Below, piece by piece: positions 46,156 through 54,800 of a stretch of DNA of 64,000 nt. The DNA is from Aureimonas sp. AU12 (GTDB taxonomy: Bacteria; Pseudomonadota; Alphaproteobacteria; Rhizobiales; Rhizobiaceae). The notes beneath the pieces are model-generated. The model was not told where the DNA came from. It worked only from the letters and a program-made list of their open reading frames with translations, and did not search any database. Made by a program: the position numbers and the translations under genes. The DNA lies in contig NZ_BBWH01000023.1 of the NCBI RefSeq assembly GCF_001463705.1, positions 1 to 64,000 of the forward strand. The letters are read 5' to 3'. Position 1 is the first letter of the stretch. Every line of letters begins with the position of its first letter.

Positions 46156-47454
46156 ATGACCCAGCGTATTCTGCGCGGCGCATCCATCGCCGCGATCTTT
46201 GCCTCGCATGTCGGTCCCCGCATCATGCTCGCCCCGCCGAACGAGGGCGGCGGAGGGGGCGGCGACGATCGCGATCTCGGCCAGCTCGCCAAGGATCTGA
46301 AGACCGCCACCGACGAGGTGAAGACCTTCGCCGAGAAGGCGAACACCGAGATCAAGAACCTCGGCAAGGTGACGGACGAAACCAAGGAAGCGGCCGACAA
46401 GGCGCTCGTCGAGATGAACGGGATCTCGGCCCGTCTCGGCGAGGTCGAACAGAAGCTCGCACGTCGCCCTGGCGCGAGCGGCGCCACTGAACACAAGTCG
46501 GCGGGCGAGATCGTCGTCGAGAGCGAGGAATACAAGGCGGCCTCGCCGCGCGGCACGTCCTTCAAGGGGCAGTTCCGCGTCGAGGTGAAGGCGATCACCT
46601 CGGCCAGCGCGACCGGCGCCTCGGCCTCGACCGCGCTCGTGCCCGCCGATCGCCAGGCCGGCATGGTCGAGCTGCCGCGCCGCGGTCTCGTCGTTCGCGA
46701 TCTCCTGACGCCCGGCCGCACGGTCTCGGCCTCGATCGAGTATGCGCGAGAGAAGGTGTTCACGAACAACGCCGCGACCGTCGCCGAGAACCCCTCGGCG
46801 CCGAAGCCGGAGTCGAACATCACCTTCGAGCTGGTGACGACGAACGTCCGCACCATCGCGCACTGGATCCCGGCCTCGAAACAGATCCTCGCCGACGCGC
46901 CGCAGCTGCAGAGCGTCATCGACGGTCGCCTTCGCTACGGTCTGGCGTACCGCGAGGATGAACAGCTTCTTCTCGGCGACGGCACGGGGACGAACCTCAC
47001 CGGCCTGATGACGCTCGCCTCGGTCTACTCGGCTCCGTCCGGCGTCACCGTGAAGATGCCGACGAAGCTCGATCTTTTGCGGCTCGCCATGCTGCAGGCG
47101 ACGCTGGCGCTCTACCCGGCGACCGGCACGGTTCTGCATCCGACCGATTGGGCGGATATCGAACTCACGAAGGACGCCGGCGGCAACTATATCTGGGCCA
47201 ATCCTGCATCTTTGCTGGGTCCGACCCTGTGGGGACTTCCGGTCGCGCAGTCGCTGGCGATGCCGCAGAACAATTTCCTCACCGGCGCGCTTCGCTATGC
47301 TGCGCAGATCTTCGACCGCGAGGACGCGGACGTGCTGATCTCGACCGAAGACCGCGACAACTTCGTGAAGAACATGGTGACGGTCCTCGCCGAAGAGCGC
47401 CTGGCGCTGGCGATCTACCGTCCGCAGGCCATGGTGCGCGGCACCTTCTCCTGA
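46156..47454 (+). CDS. Major capsid protein, HK97 fold
   Basis: 432 residues. Residues about 38-110 form the coiled-coil delta/scaffold domain after a six-glycine stretch; the mature shell domain starts around 120 (AITSASATGASASTALVP) with E-loop and LGDGTGTNLTGLM. The delta domain implies removal by the upstream protease. GAGGA lies 8 nt before the ATG at 46156. High expression is expected. Confidence 0.94.
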   Translation: MTQRILRGASIAAIFASHVGPRIMLAPPNEGGGGGGDDRDLGQLAKDLKTATDEVKTFAEKANTEIKNLGKVTDETKEAADKALVEMNGISARLGEVEQKLARRPGASGATEHKSAGEIVVESEEYKAASPRGTSFKGQFRVEVKAITSASATGASASTALVPADRQAGMVELPRRGLVVRDLLTPGRTVSASIEYAREKVFTNNAATVAENPSAPKPESNITFELVTTNVRTIAHWIPASKQILADAPQLQSVIDGRLRYGLAYREDEQLLLGDGTGTNLTGLMTLASVYSAPSGVTVKMPTKLDLLRLAMLQATLALYPATGTVLHPTDWADIELTKDAGGNYIWANPASLLGPTLWGLPVAQSLAMPQNNFLTGALRYAAQIFDREDADVLISTEDRDNFVKNMVTVLAEERLALAIYRPQAMVRGTFS

Positions 47455-47466
47455 TCGTGACAGCAT

Positions 47467-47488
47467 AGGCGGCCTCCGGGCCGCCTTT
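47467..47488 (+). terminator. Hairpin after capsid gene
   Basis: AGGCGGCC / GGCCGCCT stem with TCCG loop followed by a short T-run. Probably partial termination or mRNA stabilisation, favouring capsid over downstream connector messages. Confidence 0.6.
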
Positions 47489-47516
47489 CTCGTTCCTCGT
47501 TCGAAAGGATACGGCC

Positions 47517-48167
47517 GTGGCCGATCAAGTCAGACTGAAGTCGCTCACCGTCTTCGCCAGCGACCGTATTACCGTCTTCGCCGAGGGTGCGAGCGAGGGC
47601 ACGAAGGGCGGCGCCGTCGTCTCGGGACAGGAGTTCGAAACCGATCTTCTGCATGCCCGCGACCTGGTGCGGCTCGGCAGTGCGGAGCCGACGAACCCGG
47701 CGGACCTCAACGGGGAGGTCGGCCCGCTCGAAGCTCATTACAGCGTGTCGGCGTCCGACTGGAAGCGCTACCAGGCGGCCGATGACGCGGCGGCCAAGCA
47801 GATCGAGGCCATCCGCGAACGCGTCAACCAAGTGGCGGCGGAGGCCGACTCCGATATCGAAGGCCATCGCCTTCGTGTCGAGTACGAACGCGAAGAGGCC
47901 GACCGCTGGATTGAGCGGCATCAGGCGCGTGCCGAAGAGGCGCGTCTGCAGGCTGAAGACCTGATCGCTTCCTTCGCGGTGAAAGTCGACGAAGCTCGCA
48001 GCTTGGCGTCGCCTGCCGGCGCGTCTGCCGATACCGTTGTTGGCGGTGACGGTGGAAACGCGGAAGCGACAAGCCCGGCAGAGGGTGCCGAACCCGCCCC
48101 GGTCGCGCCGGCTGCAGAGCCTGACGCCGCCACCGCGTCGCCGAAGGCCAGCAAGAAGTCGAGTTAA
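47517..48167 (+). CDS. Hypothetical virion-associated protein
   Basis: 216 residues from GTG at 47517 (AAGGA 7 nt upstream). The N-terminal 60 residues (LTVFASDRITVFAEG...) are beta-rich. A long helix (about 85-160) and an Ala/Pro/Glu-rich tail ending in KKSS follow. Position between capsid and connector suggests head decoration or head completion, but no family is recognised. Confidence 0.55.
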   Translation: MADQVRLKSLTVFASDRITVFAEGASEGTKGGAVVSGQEFETDLLHARDLVRLGSAEPTNPADLNGEVGPLEAHYSVSASDWKRYQAADDAAAKQIEAIRERVNQVAAEADSDIEGHRLRVEYEREEADRWIERHQARAEEARLQAEDLIASFAVKVDEARSLASPAGASADTVVGGDGGNAEATSPAEGAEPAPVAPAAEPDAATASPKASKKSS

Positions 48168-48172
48168 CGCCC

Positions 48173-48802
48173 ATGCCCGACCTGGTCCTGCATACCGCTC
48201 CAGCGGTCGAGCCGATCGAGGCCGACGAGGTCGCCAAGCGTCTCGGCCTGTTCGAGGTCGACGATCGGATCGGCGCCTTCATCACCGCCGCCCGGCAGTC
48301 GCTGGAGGGTGTGCGGGGCTCGCTCGAACGGGCGCTGATCACGCAAACCTGGGACCTCTATCTCGACGAGTTCCCATGCGGCGAGCTTCGGCTCCCGTTC
48401 CCGCCGTTCCAAGAGGTCGTCGAGATCACCGTCACCGACGACGCCGGCGCCGAGCTTCCGATCCCGCGATCCTCCTACCGGGTGTTGAAGGGCGAGTTCG
48501 GCCGGGTGCTGCCGGTCGGGTCCTGGCCGAGAGTCGGCGCGATCGGACAGGGTGTGCGCATTCGCTTCGTCGCCGGTTATGGCGATGACGGTGCGGCGGT
48601 CGAGAAGGCCGCCGCACCGATCGTCCAGGCGCTCGTGCTCATGGTCGGGCGCATGCTCGCGGTAAGCCGGGCCGACATGGCGCTGCGCTCACGCACCGTC
48701 GAGGGTGTCGGCGCGACGACCTGGATGAACCCGGACGATGTTCGCAAGGGCATCACCGCCACCGAGGACGCGCTCCTCGCACCGTATCGGGTTTACTCAT
48801 GA
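48173..48802 (+). CDS. Head-tail connector (gp6-like adaptor)
   Basis: 209 residues. The adaptor pattern is clear: EVAKRLGLFEVDDRIGAFITAARQSLE...TQTWDLYLDEFP, then RIRFVAGYGDDG and a helical C-terminus PIVQALVLMVGRML. It sits under the portal ring to start the neck. ATGA overlap with the next gene. Confidence 0.85.
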   Translation: MPDLVLHTAPAVEPIEADEVAKRLGLFEVDDRIGAFITAARQSLEGVRGSLERALITQTWDLYLDEFPCGELRLPFPPFQEVVEITVTDDAGAELPIPRSSYRVLKGEFGRVLPVGSWPRVGAIGQGVRIRFVAGYGDDGAAVEKAAAPIVQALVLMVGRMLAVSRADMALRSRTVEGVGATTWMNPDDVRKGITATEDALLAPYRVYS

Positions 48803-49125
48803 CCCCGCGCGCCCGCGAGATGCTGCAAGCCTATCATGAGGAAATGCCGCGCTGGCGGATCGCGCTTCGCCGCGACGGCGAGGCCGATTGCCAGGCGCGT
48901 GCGAAGGTCGTGGACTTCGACGAGGCCGAGATCGTCGGCGGCATCCAGGAGGGTAAGCGCAAGCTTCTCGTCCTAGCGTCGGGTGTCACCTGGTCCGATC
49001 CGCTACGCGAGGGCGACCTCGCGATCGTCGACGGCGCGGAACTCTACGTCAACACGGTCGACGACCAGCGGCGCCGCGTCGACGGCACGCTGATCGCCTA
49101 CGAAGTCACGGCGGGCGGGCGATGA
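48799..49125 (+). CDS. Head closure / head-tail joining protein
   Basis: 108 residues, with a beta-barrel pattern (QARAKVVDFDEAEIVGG, LREGDLAIVDGAELYV) like small head-closure proteins in this slot. ATGA overlaps on both sides. Assignment rests mainly on gene order. Confidence 0.65.
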   Translation: MTPRAREMLQAYHEEMPRWRIALRRDGEADCQARAKVVDFDEAEIVGGIQEGKRKLLVLASGVTWSDPLREGDLAIVDGAELYVNTVDDQRRRVDGTLIAYEVTAGGR

Positions 49126-49784
49126 AGCCTTCGAAGATCGCGCCGATCTTCCGCGAGGTCGAATTGAGTTTCGCGGCGCATTCCTCGCCGAGGGTGCGCT
49201 CGAGAAAACTGGCGGCTTATGCGCTGGAAAAGATCAGCGAGGCAAAGCGGATCAATGGCACGGCCGATCGGCCCGCTCCGCATCGTCAGATCGTCGACGG
49301 CCGGGAGGGCGCGCCGCTCGCCTCGGTGAAACCCGATGGCGTGATCGTCGCCCGCTTCAATCTCGTCACCGAGACGCTGATCTGGATCGGCGACGAGCTG
49401 ATGAAGAACAGTCCGGTGCTGACGGGGCAGTTCGCGCGCAGTCACGTCCTCTACGTCGACGGGGTGCCGCATGTGCCGGGAACGCCTTACCCGGACGGCG
49501 AGGAATACGCCTTCATCAACGTCCAGCCCTATGCCCGGCGGATCGAGAAGGGCTGGTCGAAGAAAGTCCCGGACGGTCTCTATGAGGGCGTCGCGACGAT
49601 GGCGGCGCAGCGGTTCGGCAACATCGCCCGGATCGGCTTCGCCTGGCGCTCACTGGAGGGCGCTGGCGCGCTCGATGCCTGGGCCGGCAAGACCAGCATG
49701 ACGCGCAAGGATCGCGACCTCAAAGGGGCGGACCTGCAGGAGTGGCTGAAACGACAACCCGCGATCACCGTGAGGCCGAACTGA
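49122..49784 (+). CDS. Neck / HK97 gp10-like protein
   Basis: 220 residues. The centre, ELMKNSPVLTGQFARSHVLYVDG, matches the KNSPVxTGxLR-type segment of HK97 gp10-like neck proteins. It begins in an ATGA overlap. Larger than the usual 120-150 residues because of extended ends. Confidence 0.75.
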   Translation: MKPSKIAPIFREVELSFAAHSSPRVRSRKLAAYALEKISEAKRINGTADRPAPHRQIVDGREGAPLASVKPDGVIVARFNLVTETLIWIGDELMKNSPVLTGQFARSHVLYVDGVPHVPGTPYPDGEEYAFINVQPYARRIEKGWSKKVPDGLYEGVATMAAQRFGNIARIGFAWRSLEGAGALDAWAGKTSMTRKDRDLKGADLQEWLKRQPAITVRPN

Positions 49785-49785
49785 C

Positions 49786-50217
49786 ATGGCGCACCCGCAT
49801 GTGATTGCTGCCGTCGACGCCCGCTTCCGTGCCGGCTTCGTCGAGCCGGATTGTCCGATCCGAGAAGTGAACGAGAAGCCCGGCGCCGACAAGACGCGCA
49901 CGGCCTTCGTCGTGCTGCAGTTTCCCTGGTGCCGCTCGGATCCCGCGACGGTCGGGGCGCCGGGCGGCCAGTGGTTTTCCGAACAGGGGACGTTCCGCTT
50001 TGTCATCGCCCTGCCAAAGGGCGAAGGGCTCGGCCAAGGGCCGACCTGGGCGGAGCGGATCGCGGCTCTGTTCCGCAGCGAAGAGTTCGAAGGTCTGTGG
50101 TGCATGGCGCCGGGCTCGCCGGTCATCGACGACCGTAACGAGACGGATGCTTACTTCCGGCTTTCGTTCAGCGTGCCTTACGAGTTTCAATTCCAGCAAC
50201 CGGAGATATCACCATGA
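49786..50217 (+). CDS. Probable tail terminator protein
   Basis: 143 residues. The position between the neck and tail-tube genes and the alpha/beta pattern (VIAAVDARFRAGF...SFSVPYEFQFQQPE) fit tail terminator/minor tail U-like proteins. No catalytic motif. Confidence 0.68.
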   Translation: MAHPHVIAAVDARFRAGFVEPDCPIREVNEKPGADKTRTAFVVLQFPWCRSDPATVGAPGGQWFSEQGTFRFVIALPKGEGLGQGPTWAERIAALFRSEEFEGLWCMAPGSPVIDDRNETDAYFRLSFSVPYEFQFQQPEISP

Positions 50218-50459
50218 TCACCGTCGCCAATCGTTCCGATCGTCCGCAGATCCTGCCGCAGAAGGGCAAGGATGCCGTCGAGATCCTGCCGGGCGAAACC
50301 GCCAAGGTCGAGATCGACGCCGACAACCCGCATGTTGCCGCCAAGGTGCGCGCAGGGCTGATCGAGATCGCGACGACGAAGGAAGAAACGAAGGCCCTGA
50401 TCGCGTCGACGTCGACCGATGCGGCCTCGAAGTCCGACACGAAGGCCTCGGCGGCCTAA
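50214..50459 (+). CDS. Small hypothetical tail-region protein
   Basis: 81 residues, beta-rich start (MITVANRSDRPQILPQ) and a serine/alanine-rich tail. ATGA overlap with the terminator-like gene. Closed by a transcription terminator. Function unknown. Confidence 0.55.
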   Translation: MITVANRSDRPQILPQKGKDAVEILPGETAKVEIDADNPHVAAKVRAGLIEIATTKEETKALIASTSTDAASKSDTKASAA

Positions 50460-50511
50460 ACGCCCGACGCCTTCGCAGCTTTCCGAACTCTCGCCGCCGG
50501 CGAGATCCATG

Positions 50512-50535
50512 GCCGCCCTTGAGGGGCGGTTTTTT
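50512..50535 (+). terminator. Rho-independent terminator
   Basis: CCGCCC / GGGCGG stem followed by six T. Lies before the tail-tube gene. Confidence 0.88.
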
Positions 50536-50563
50536 GTTGCCCTGACCATAGAGAGGAGCGGCC

Positions 50564-51031
50564 ATGTCCCGCATCTATAAAACCGGCAAGACGAAGGTCG
50601 CGATCGGCAAGGCGTCGGAAGACGTCGTGACGCTGGCGACCTTTGAGGCCGACACGACCTATGTCGAGTTCGACGGCATCACGAACATCGGCGGCTTCGG
50701 CGACACGGCCTCGCTGATCACGTCCGACCACGTCAATTCGGGTCGGACGAAGAAAGCGGTCGGCACCCGCAACGCCGGGTCGATGACGCTCGCCTGCGAC
50801 CGTCAGCCGAACGATCCCGGCCAGCTCGCCGGCATCGCCGCCGCTGATACCGACGACCGCTACAACATCCGCGTCACCATCCCGGTCGGCAAGGGCAAGT
50901 TCGAGGTCGATTACCTCACCTGTTACGTCCTGAGCCGGAACAAGGATTTCGGCGGCTCGAACGACGCACAGAAGATCACCTTCAATCTCGAACTCGATGA
51001 AGCTCCGATCTCGAAGCCCGCCGCCGTCTGA
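50564..51031 (+). CDS. Major tail (tube) protein
   Basis: 155 residues. A strong GAGGAGC ribosome site. The beta-rich fold with DTASLITSDHVNSGRTKKAVGT and FEVDYLTCYVLSRNKDFG is typical of short siphovirus tail-tube proteins; it polymerises into the tube whose length the tape measure sets. Confidence 0.85.
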   Translation: MSRIYKTGKTKVAIGKASEDVVTLATFEADTTYVEFDGITNIGGFGDTASLITSDHVNSGRTKKAVGTRNAGSMTLACDRQPNDPGQLAGIAAADTDDRYNIRVTIPVGKGKFEVDYLTCYVLSRNKDFGGSNDAQKITFNLELDEAPISKPAAV

Positions 51032-51146
51032 CCCCATCGCCTGCAGGCGAGGGCGGCGGCGTGAAGTATCGGGCGCGCCGCCGCCCAACTCCCCCGAACC
51101 CGATGACACCCGAACTCGCGACACGCGAACCCGATAGGACAATCCC

Positions 51147-51494
51147 ATGACCCCCCTTTCCAATGACGTCGAAGTCGAACTCGGCGGCGATACCCATCTC
51201 CTGCGGCCGAGCCTGAAAGCCGCGACCGCGATCTCGCGCCAGTTCGGCGGCCTCGTCGGTGCCATGCAGGCGGCGCTGAACGGCAACCTCGACGCGTTCC
51301 AGTTCGTCGTGAAGACCGGCATCGTGACGGCGAAGAACATCTCGACCGAAGACCTGAAGGAATTGGTCTGGAGCGCCGGCATGCGCAAATTGAGCGACCC
51401 GGTCTCGAAGTATCTGACGCTCCTCCAGAACGGCGGCAAGGATCCCGACGCCGACGAGGAAGACGCCTCGACGGGAAACGGCGGCGAGGGCTAA
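51147..51494 (+). CDS. Tail assembly chaperone, short form (gpG-like)
   Basis: 115 residues, helical (LLRPSLKAATAISRQFGGLVGAM...), with the normal position between tube and tape measure. It ends soon after a GGGAAAC slip site. As in lambda gpG, most ribosomes would make this short form, which coats the tape measure during assembly. Confidence 0.85.
   Translation: MTPLSNDVEVELGGDTHLLRPSLKAATAISRQFGGLVGAMQAALNGNLDAFQFVVKTGIVTAKNISTEDLKELVWSAGMRKLSDPVSKYLTLLQNGGKDPDADEEDASTGNGGEG
51473..51479 (+). promoter_or_regulatory. -1 ribosomal frameshift site GGGAAAC
   Basis: Read in the chaperone frame as G-GGA-AAC, an exact X-XXY-YYZ slippery heptamer close to lambda GGGAAAG. A short GC stem (GGGC-TAAC-GCCC, 51488-51499) begins 8 nt downstream and holds the zero-frame UAA in its loop. 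The -1 frame is open from before the site to 51778. Confidence 0.82.
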
Positions 51495-51778
51495 CGCCCG
51501 ACGAGCTGCACGTCTCGATCTACAGGGCGGCGCTGGTCGCCCTGCCGGCCTGGAGCGATGACGAGATCATGTCGTGTGATCTCGGCCGCCTCCGGCTGGC
51601 GATCGACGCGGCGCAGGCCGAGCGCGGCGCCGAGCATCGGTTCCAGATGCGCATCCACGGCCATCAGGTCGAGGAACCCCCGCCGCCAGACCAGACCGAC
51701 GAAGAGATGGTCGCATCGGCACGCAACGTCATGGCGATGTTTCGCCGGCGGGCCGTCGACCCCGACGACGATGATTGA
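51479..51778 (+). CDS. Tail assembly chaperone extension (gpT-like), -1 frame
   Basis: 99-residue continuation entered by -1 slippage after codon 111 of the upstream frame, giving a fused product of about 210 residues (gpGT-like). After the slip it reads RRRGLTPDELHVSIYRAALVA..., which resembles tail-chaperone C-terminal domains (ELHVSIYRAALVALPAW). It has no own ribosome site near the beginning of the open frame; the first internal ATG is 51569, deep within the domain. Expressed only by frameshifting. Confidence 0.8.
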   Translation, partial: RRRGLTPDELHVSIYRAALVALPAWSDDEIMSCDLGRLRLAIDAAQAERGAEHRFQMRIHGHQVEEPPPPDQTDEEMVASARNVMAMFRRRAVDPDDDD

Positions 51779-51835
51779 GGGCGGCTCACGGGCCGCCCTT
51801 TTCTGTTCCCGCCCGACGAACTGCCGCGAGGATCC

Positions 51836-54800
51836 ATGGCCGCCACCGAACAGCGCATCGACGAGCTGGTCTTCCGCGCGAAGACGGAAGGCATCGACCA
51901 GGCCAAGGCGGCGCTTGGCGGACTGCAGGCGGCGCATGCCGGCGCCGGGCAGGCTGCCGGCGAGAATGCCCGTGTTCACGAAGAGGTCGGGCGCGCCATG
52001 CGCAATCCGACCGCCGCCTTCGACGATCTCCGGCGCAAGCTGGAAGGCTCGCCGGCGGCCTGGAAGGCGCTGGAGCGGGGCCTGCGCGTCGTCAGCCGCG
52101 CGGCCGACGAGGGCAAGAGCGAGATCGCCGCCCTCGACCAGACGGTCGACGACCTCCTGCGCAACTTCCAGCGCGCCGTCGCCCCGAAGCTCTCGCCGAG
52201 CGTCGACCTGACGCCGCTGAAGGCGATGATCGGCGAGACCAAGCGTTTCGACGACCAGGCGCGCGCCATGGCCCGCACCTTCCTGAAGAACGCCGAGGAT
52301 GCCGAACAGGCGCTTCGCCTTCAGGCCAAGGCCGCCGAGGACCTGGCAACCCGCACGGCCAAGTTCCGCGCCGAACTCGATCCTCTGTCGGCCGCACAGG
52401 CGCGCCTGAACGCGCAGCTCGCGGAAGCCGCCTCGCTGCGCGATGCCGGCGCGATCGGCGACGACGAGGTGATCCAGCGCACCCGCCAGCTGAACAAGGA
52501 ATTCGACGACCAGGCGCGCCGCCTCGGCGTCGCGAACGACAATCTCAAGCTCACCTCGGGACAGGTCCAGGGGCTCGGCTACCAGATCAATGACGTCGGC
52601 ACGATGCTGGCGATGGGTGCTTCGCCGTTCCAGGTTATTGCCAGTCAGGCCGGACAGGTGGTCCAGGTCCTGCAGGAGGGCGGCGGCGTCAAGGCGAGCC
52701 TCGCGGCGATCGGCGCGACCTCGATCGCGACGGCCCGCACCATCCTTGCGGCCATGGGTCCGGTCGGGATGGCCTTCACCGGCATCACGATCGCCGCCGG
52801 CGCCTTCGCGCTCGCCATGCGCAAGGATATCCCGGACGCGTCGGCGACGCTGGAGAAGCACGAGCGCATTCTCGGCCAGATCTCCGACCGCTATGAAGGT
52901 CTCGCCGACAAGGTTCGCCAGTTCGGCCAGAATGCCGCCTCGACGCTTGGCGTCCAGGCTGGTGCGGTCGGGCGCGATCTCGCCACCGTCCTCGCCGAAC
53001 AGCGCAAGCAGGCCGAGCGCGCCTTCGTCGGCGGCAGCGATTACACCGGCTTTGCCATGTTCGGCACTGACGACTCGTCGCAGATCCCGTCGCTGCCGAA
53101 GTTCGAGCCGATCCGCGCTCAGGTCGAGGCGTTCCGCAAGTCTCTGCGCGACGGCAATCCCGATATCGACGGCTTCCGCAAGAGCCTGTCGGCAGCCTAT
53201 GCGCTCGCCGGCAACAATGAGCCGATGCGCAAGGCGATCGAGGCGGCGTTCCAGTTCACCGACAGCCTGTCGGCGACGGAAGCGGCGATCGAGGCGAACA
53301 AGGCTGCCCTGCAGGCCCTGAACCCGGAGTTCACTCGGCTGATCGAGCGGACGAAGGCGTTTCAGGACGCCATGGGCGAACTGCGCACGCTCGGCCCCGA
53401 CGTCGGGACCGCTGCCGACCGCATCCAGGCGGCTTTCGACGAGGCCTCATCGTCAGCGCAGTCTTATGGCCAGATCGTCGCGGCGGCCAACGCGGCGAAT
53501 GCGGCCTCGGCCGAGTTGGCGCGTCCCTCGATCGAGGCGCTGCAGGAGGCGCAGGATCGTCTGGCGAACCTGAAGCTTTCGCCGAACGAGCGGGCGATTG
53601 CCGAGATCAAGCAACAGTCCGACGCGAAGATCGCCGAGCTGCAGCGCGTCAACGGATCGGAAGCGGCCATCGCTGCCGAGCGGCAGCGCCGGGACGCCGA
53701 GGTTGCCGGCGTTGCCCTGGAGGCAAGCCGAGCCGAGACCGCGCGCCGTGCCGGCTATGAGCTCGACGTGCGTGCCATCACGGCGCGGACGTCAGTCGAG
53801 AAGGCGGCGATCGAGGCCGAGCGAGTGCGCATCGACCTGATCGCGCAGGGTGTCTCGGCAAGCGAAGCCTCGGCCCGTGCCGAAGAAACGCGGGCGCTGG
53901 CAATGGTGCAGTCGACGAATGCTCTGTCGGAAGCTCTGCGCCAGCGCACGGAAGCCGGCCAGGCACAGGTCGACCAGGCGCAGTTCGAGTTGACGCTCGT
54001 CGGCCAGAGCGCAGCCGAGACGGCACGCCTGACGGCTGAATATCAGATGCTCGCCACCGCCAAGGAAGCGGCGCGGGCCGCTGGCGAGGTCGTGAGCGAT
54101 AGCGAGGTCGCCGCGATCAAGGCGCAGGCCGCCGCGATCGGCGAGGCGACGGGCGCTTTGCAGCGTCTCAACTTCGAGCGCGATATCGCCTTCGATCGTC
54201 AACAGGCGTCCCGCTCGCCGGAGGAGCAGGAGATCGCCGAGCGGCTGCGCTCGATGGGTGTCGAGTACGAGAGCGCGCAGGGCAAGGCCGATGCGGCGCA
54301 GCTGCGCCTGAACAAGCGGCTGCACGAGACGAACGACCTGATCGCCGGCATGCGCGACGACGGGAAGGACGCCTTCCTCGATCTCGTCGACGCGATCGGC
54401 TCGGGCGAGGATGCCTTGAGCGCCTTCGCCGGCGCCTTTGCGGGCCTCGGCAAGCAACTGGCGAGCCTTGCCACCGACAAGATCTTCGATCGCCTCTTCG
54501 GGGGTGTCGGCGATACCGGATCGACGACCAATGTCGGCGGCATCCTTGCCAACGTCGGAACCTCGATCCCTTCCTACAGCGCGGGGTCGCTCGGCGAGAC
54601 CAACTCGGCTCCCCTCGGCCGTGTCGATCGCGCACCTCTGCCGCCGCTCGTGACGGGCGAGGGGTTCTCGGCGTCGAAGGCCGCGTCGGTCGCGGGGCAG
54701 TCCGTCCCCGCTCGCGTCTGGAATTTCTTCGCCTCGAAGGGGCTCGCCGCGCATCAGATCGCCGGCATCATGGGGAACGGCAAGGCGGAGAGCGCCTGGA

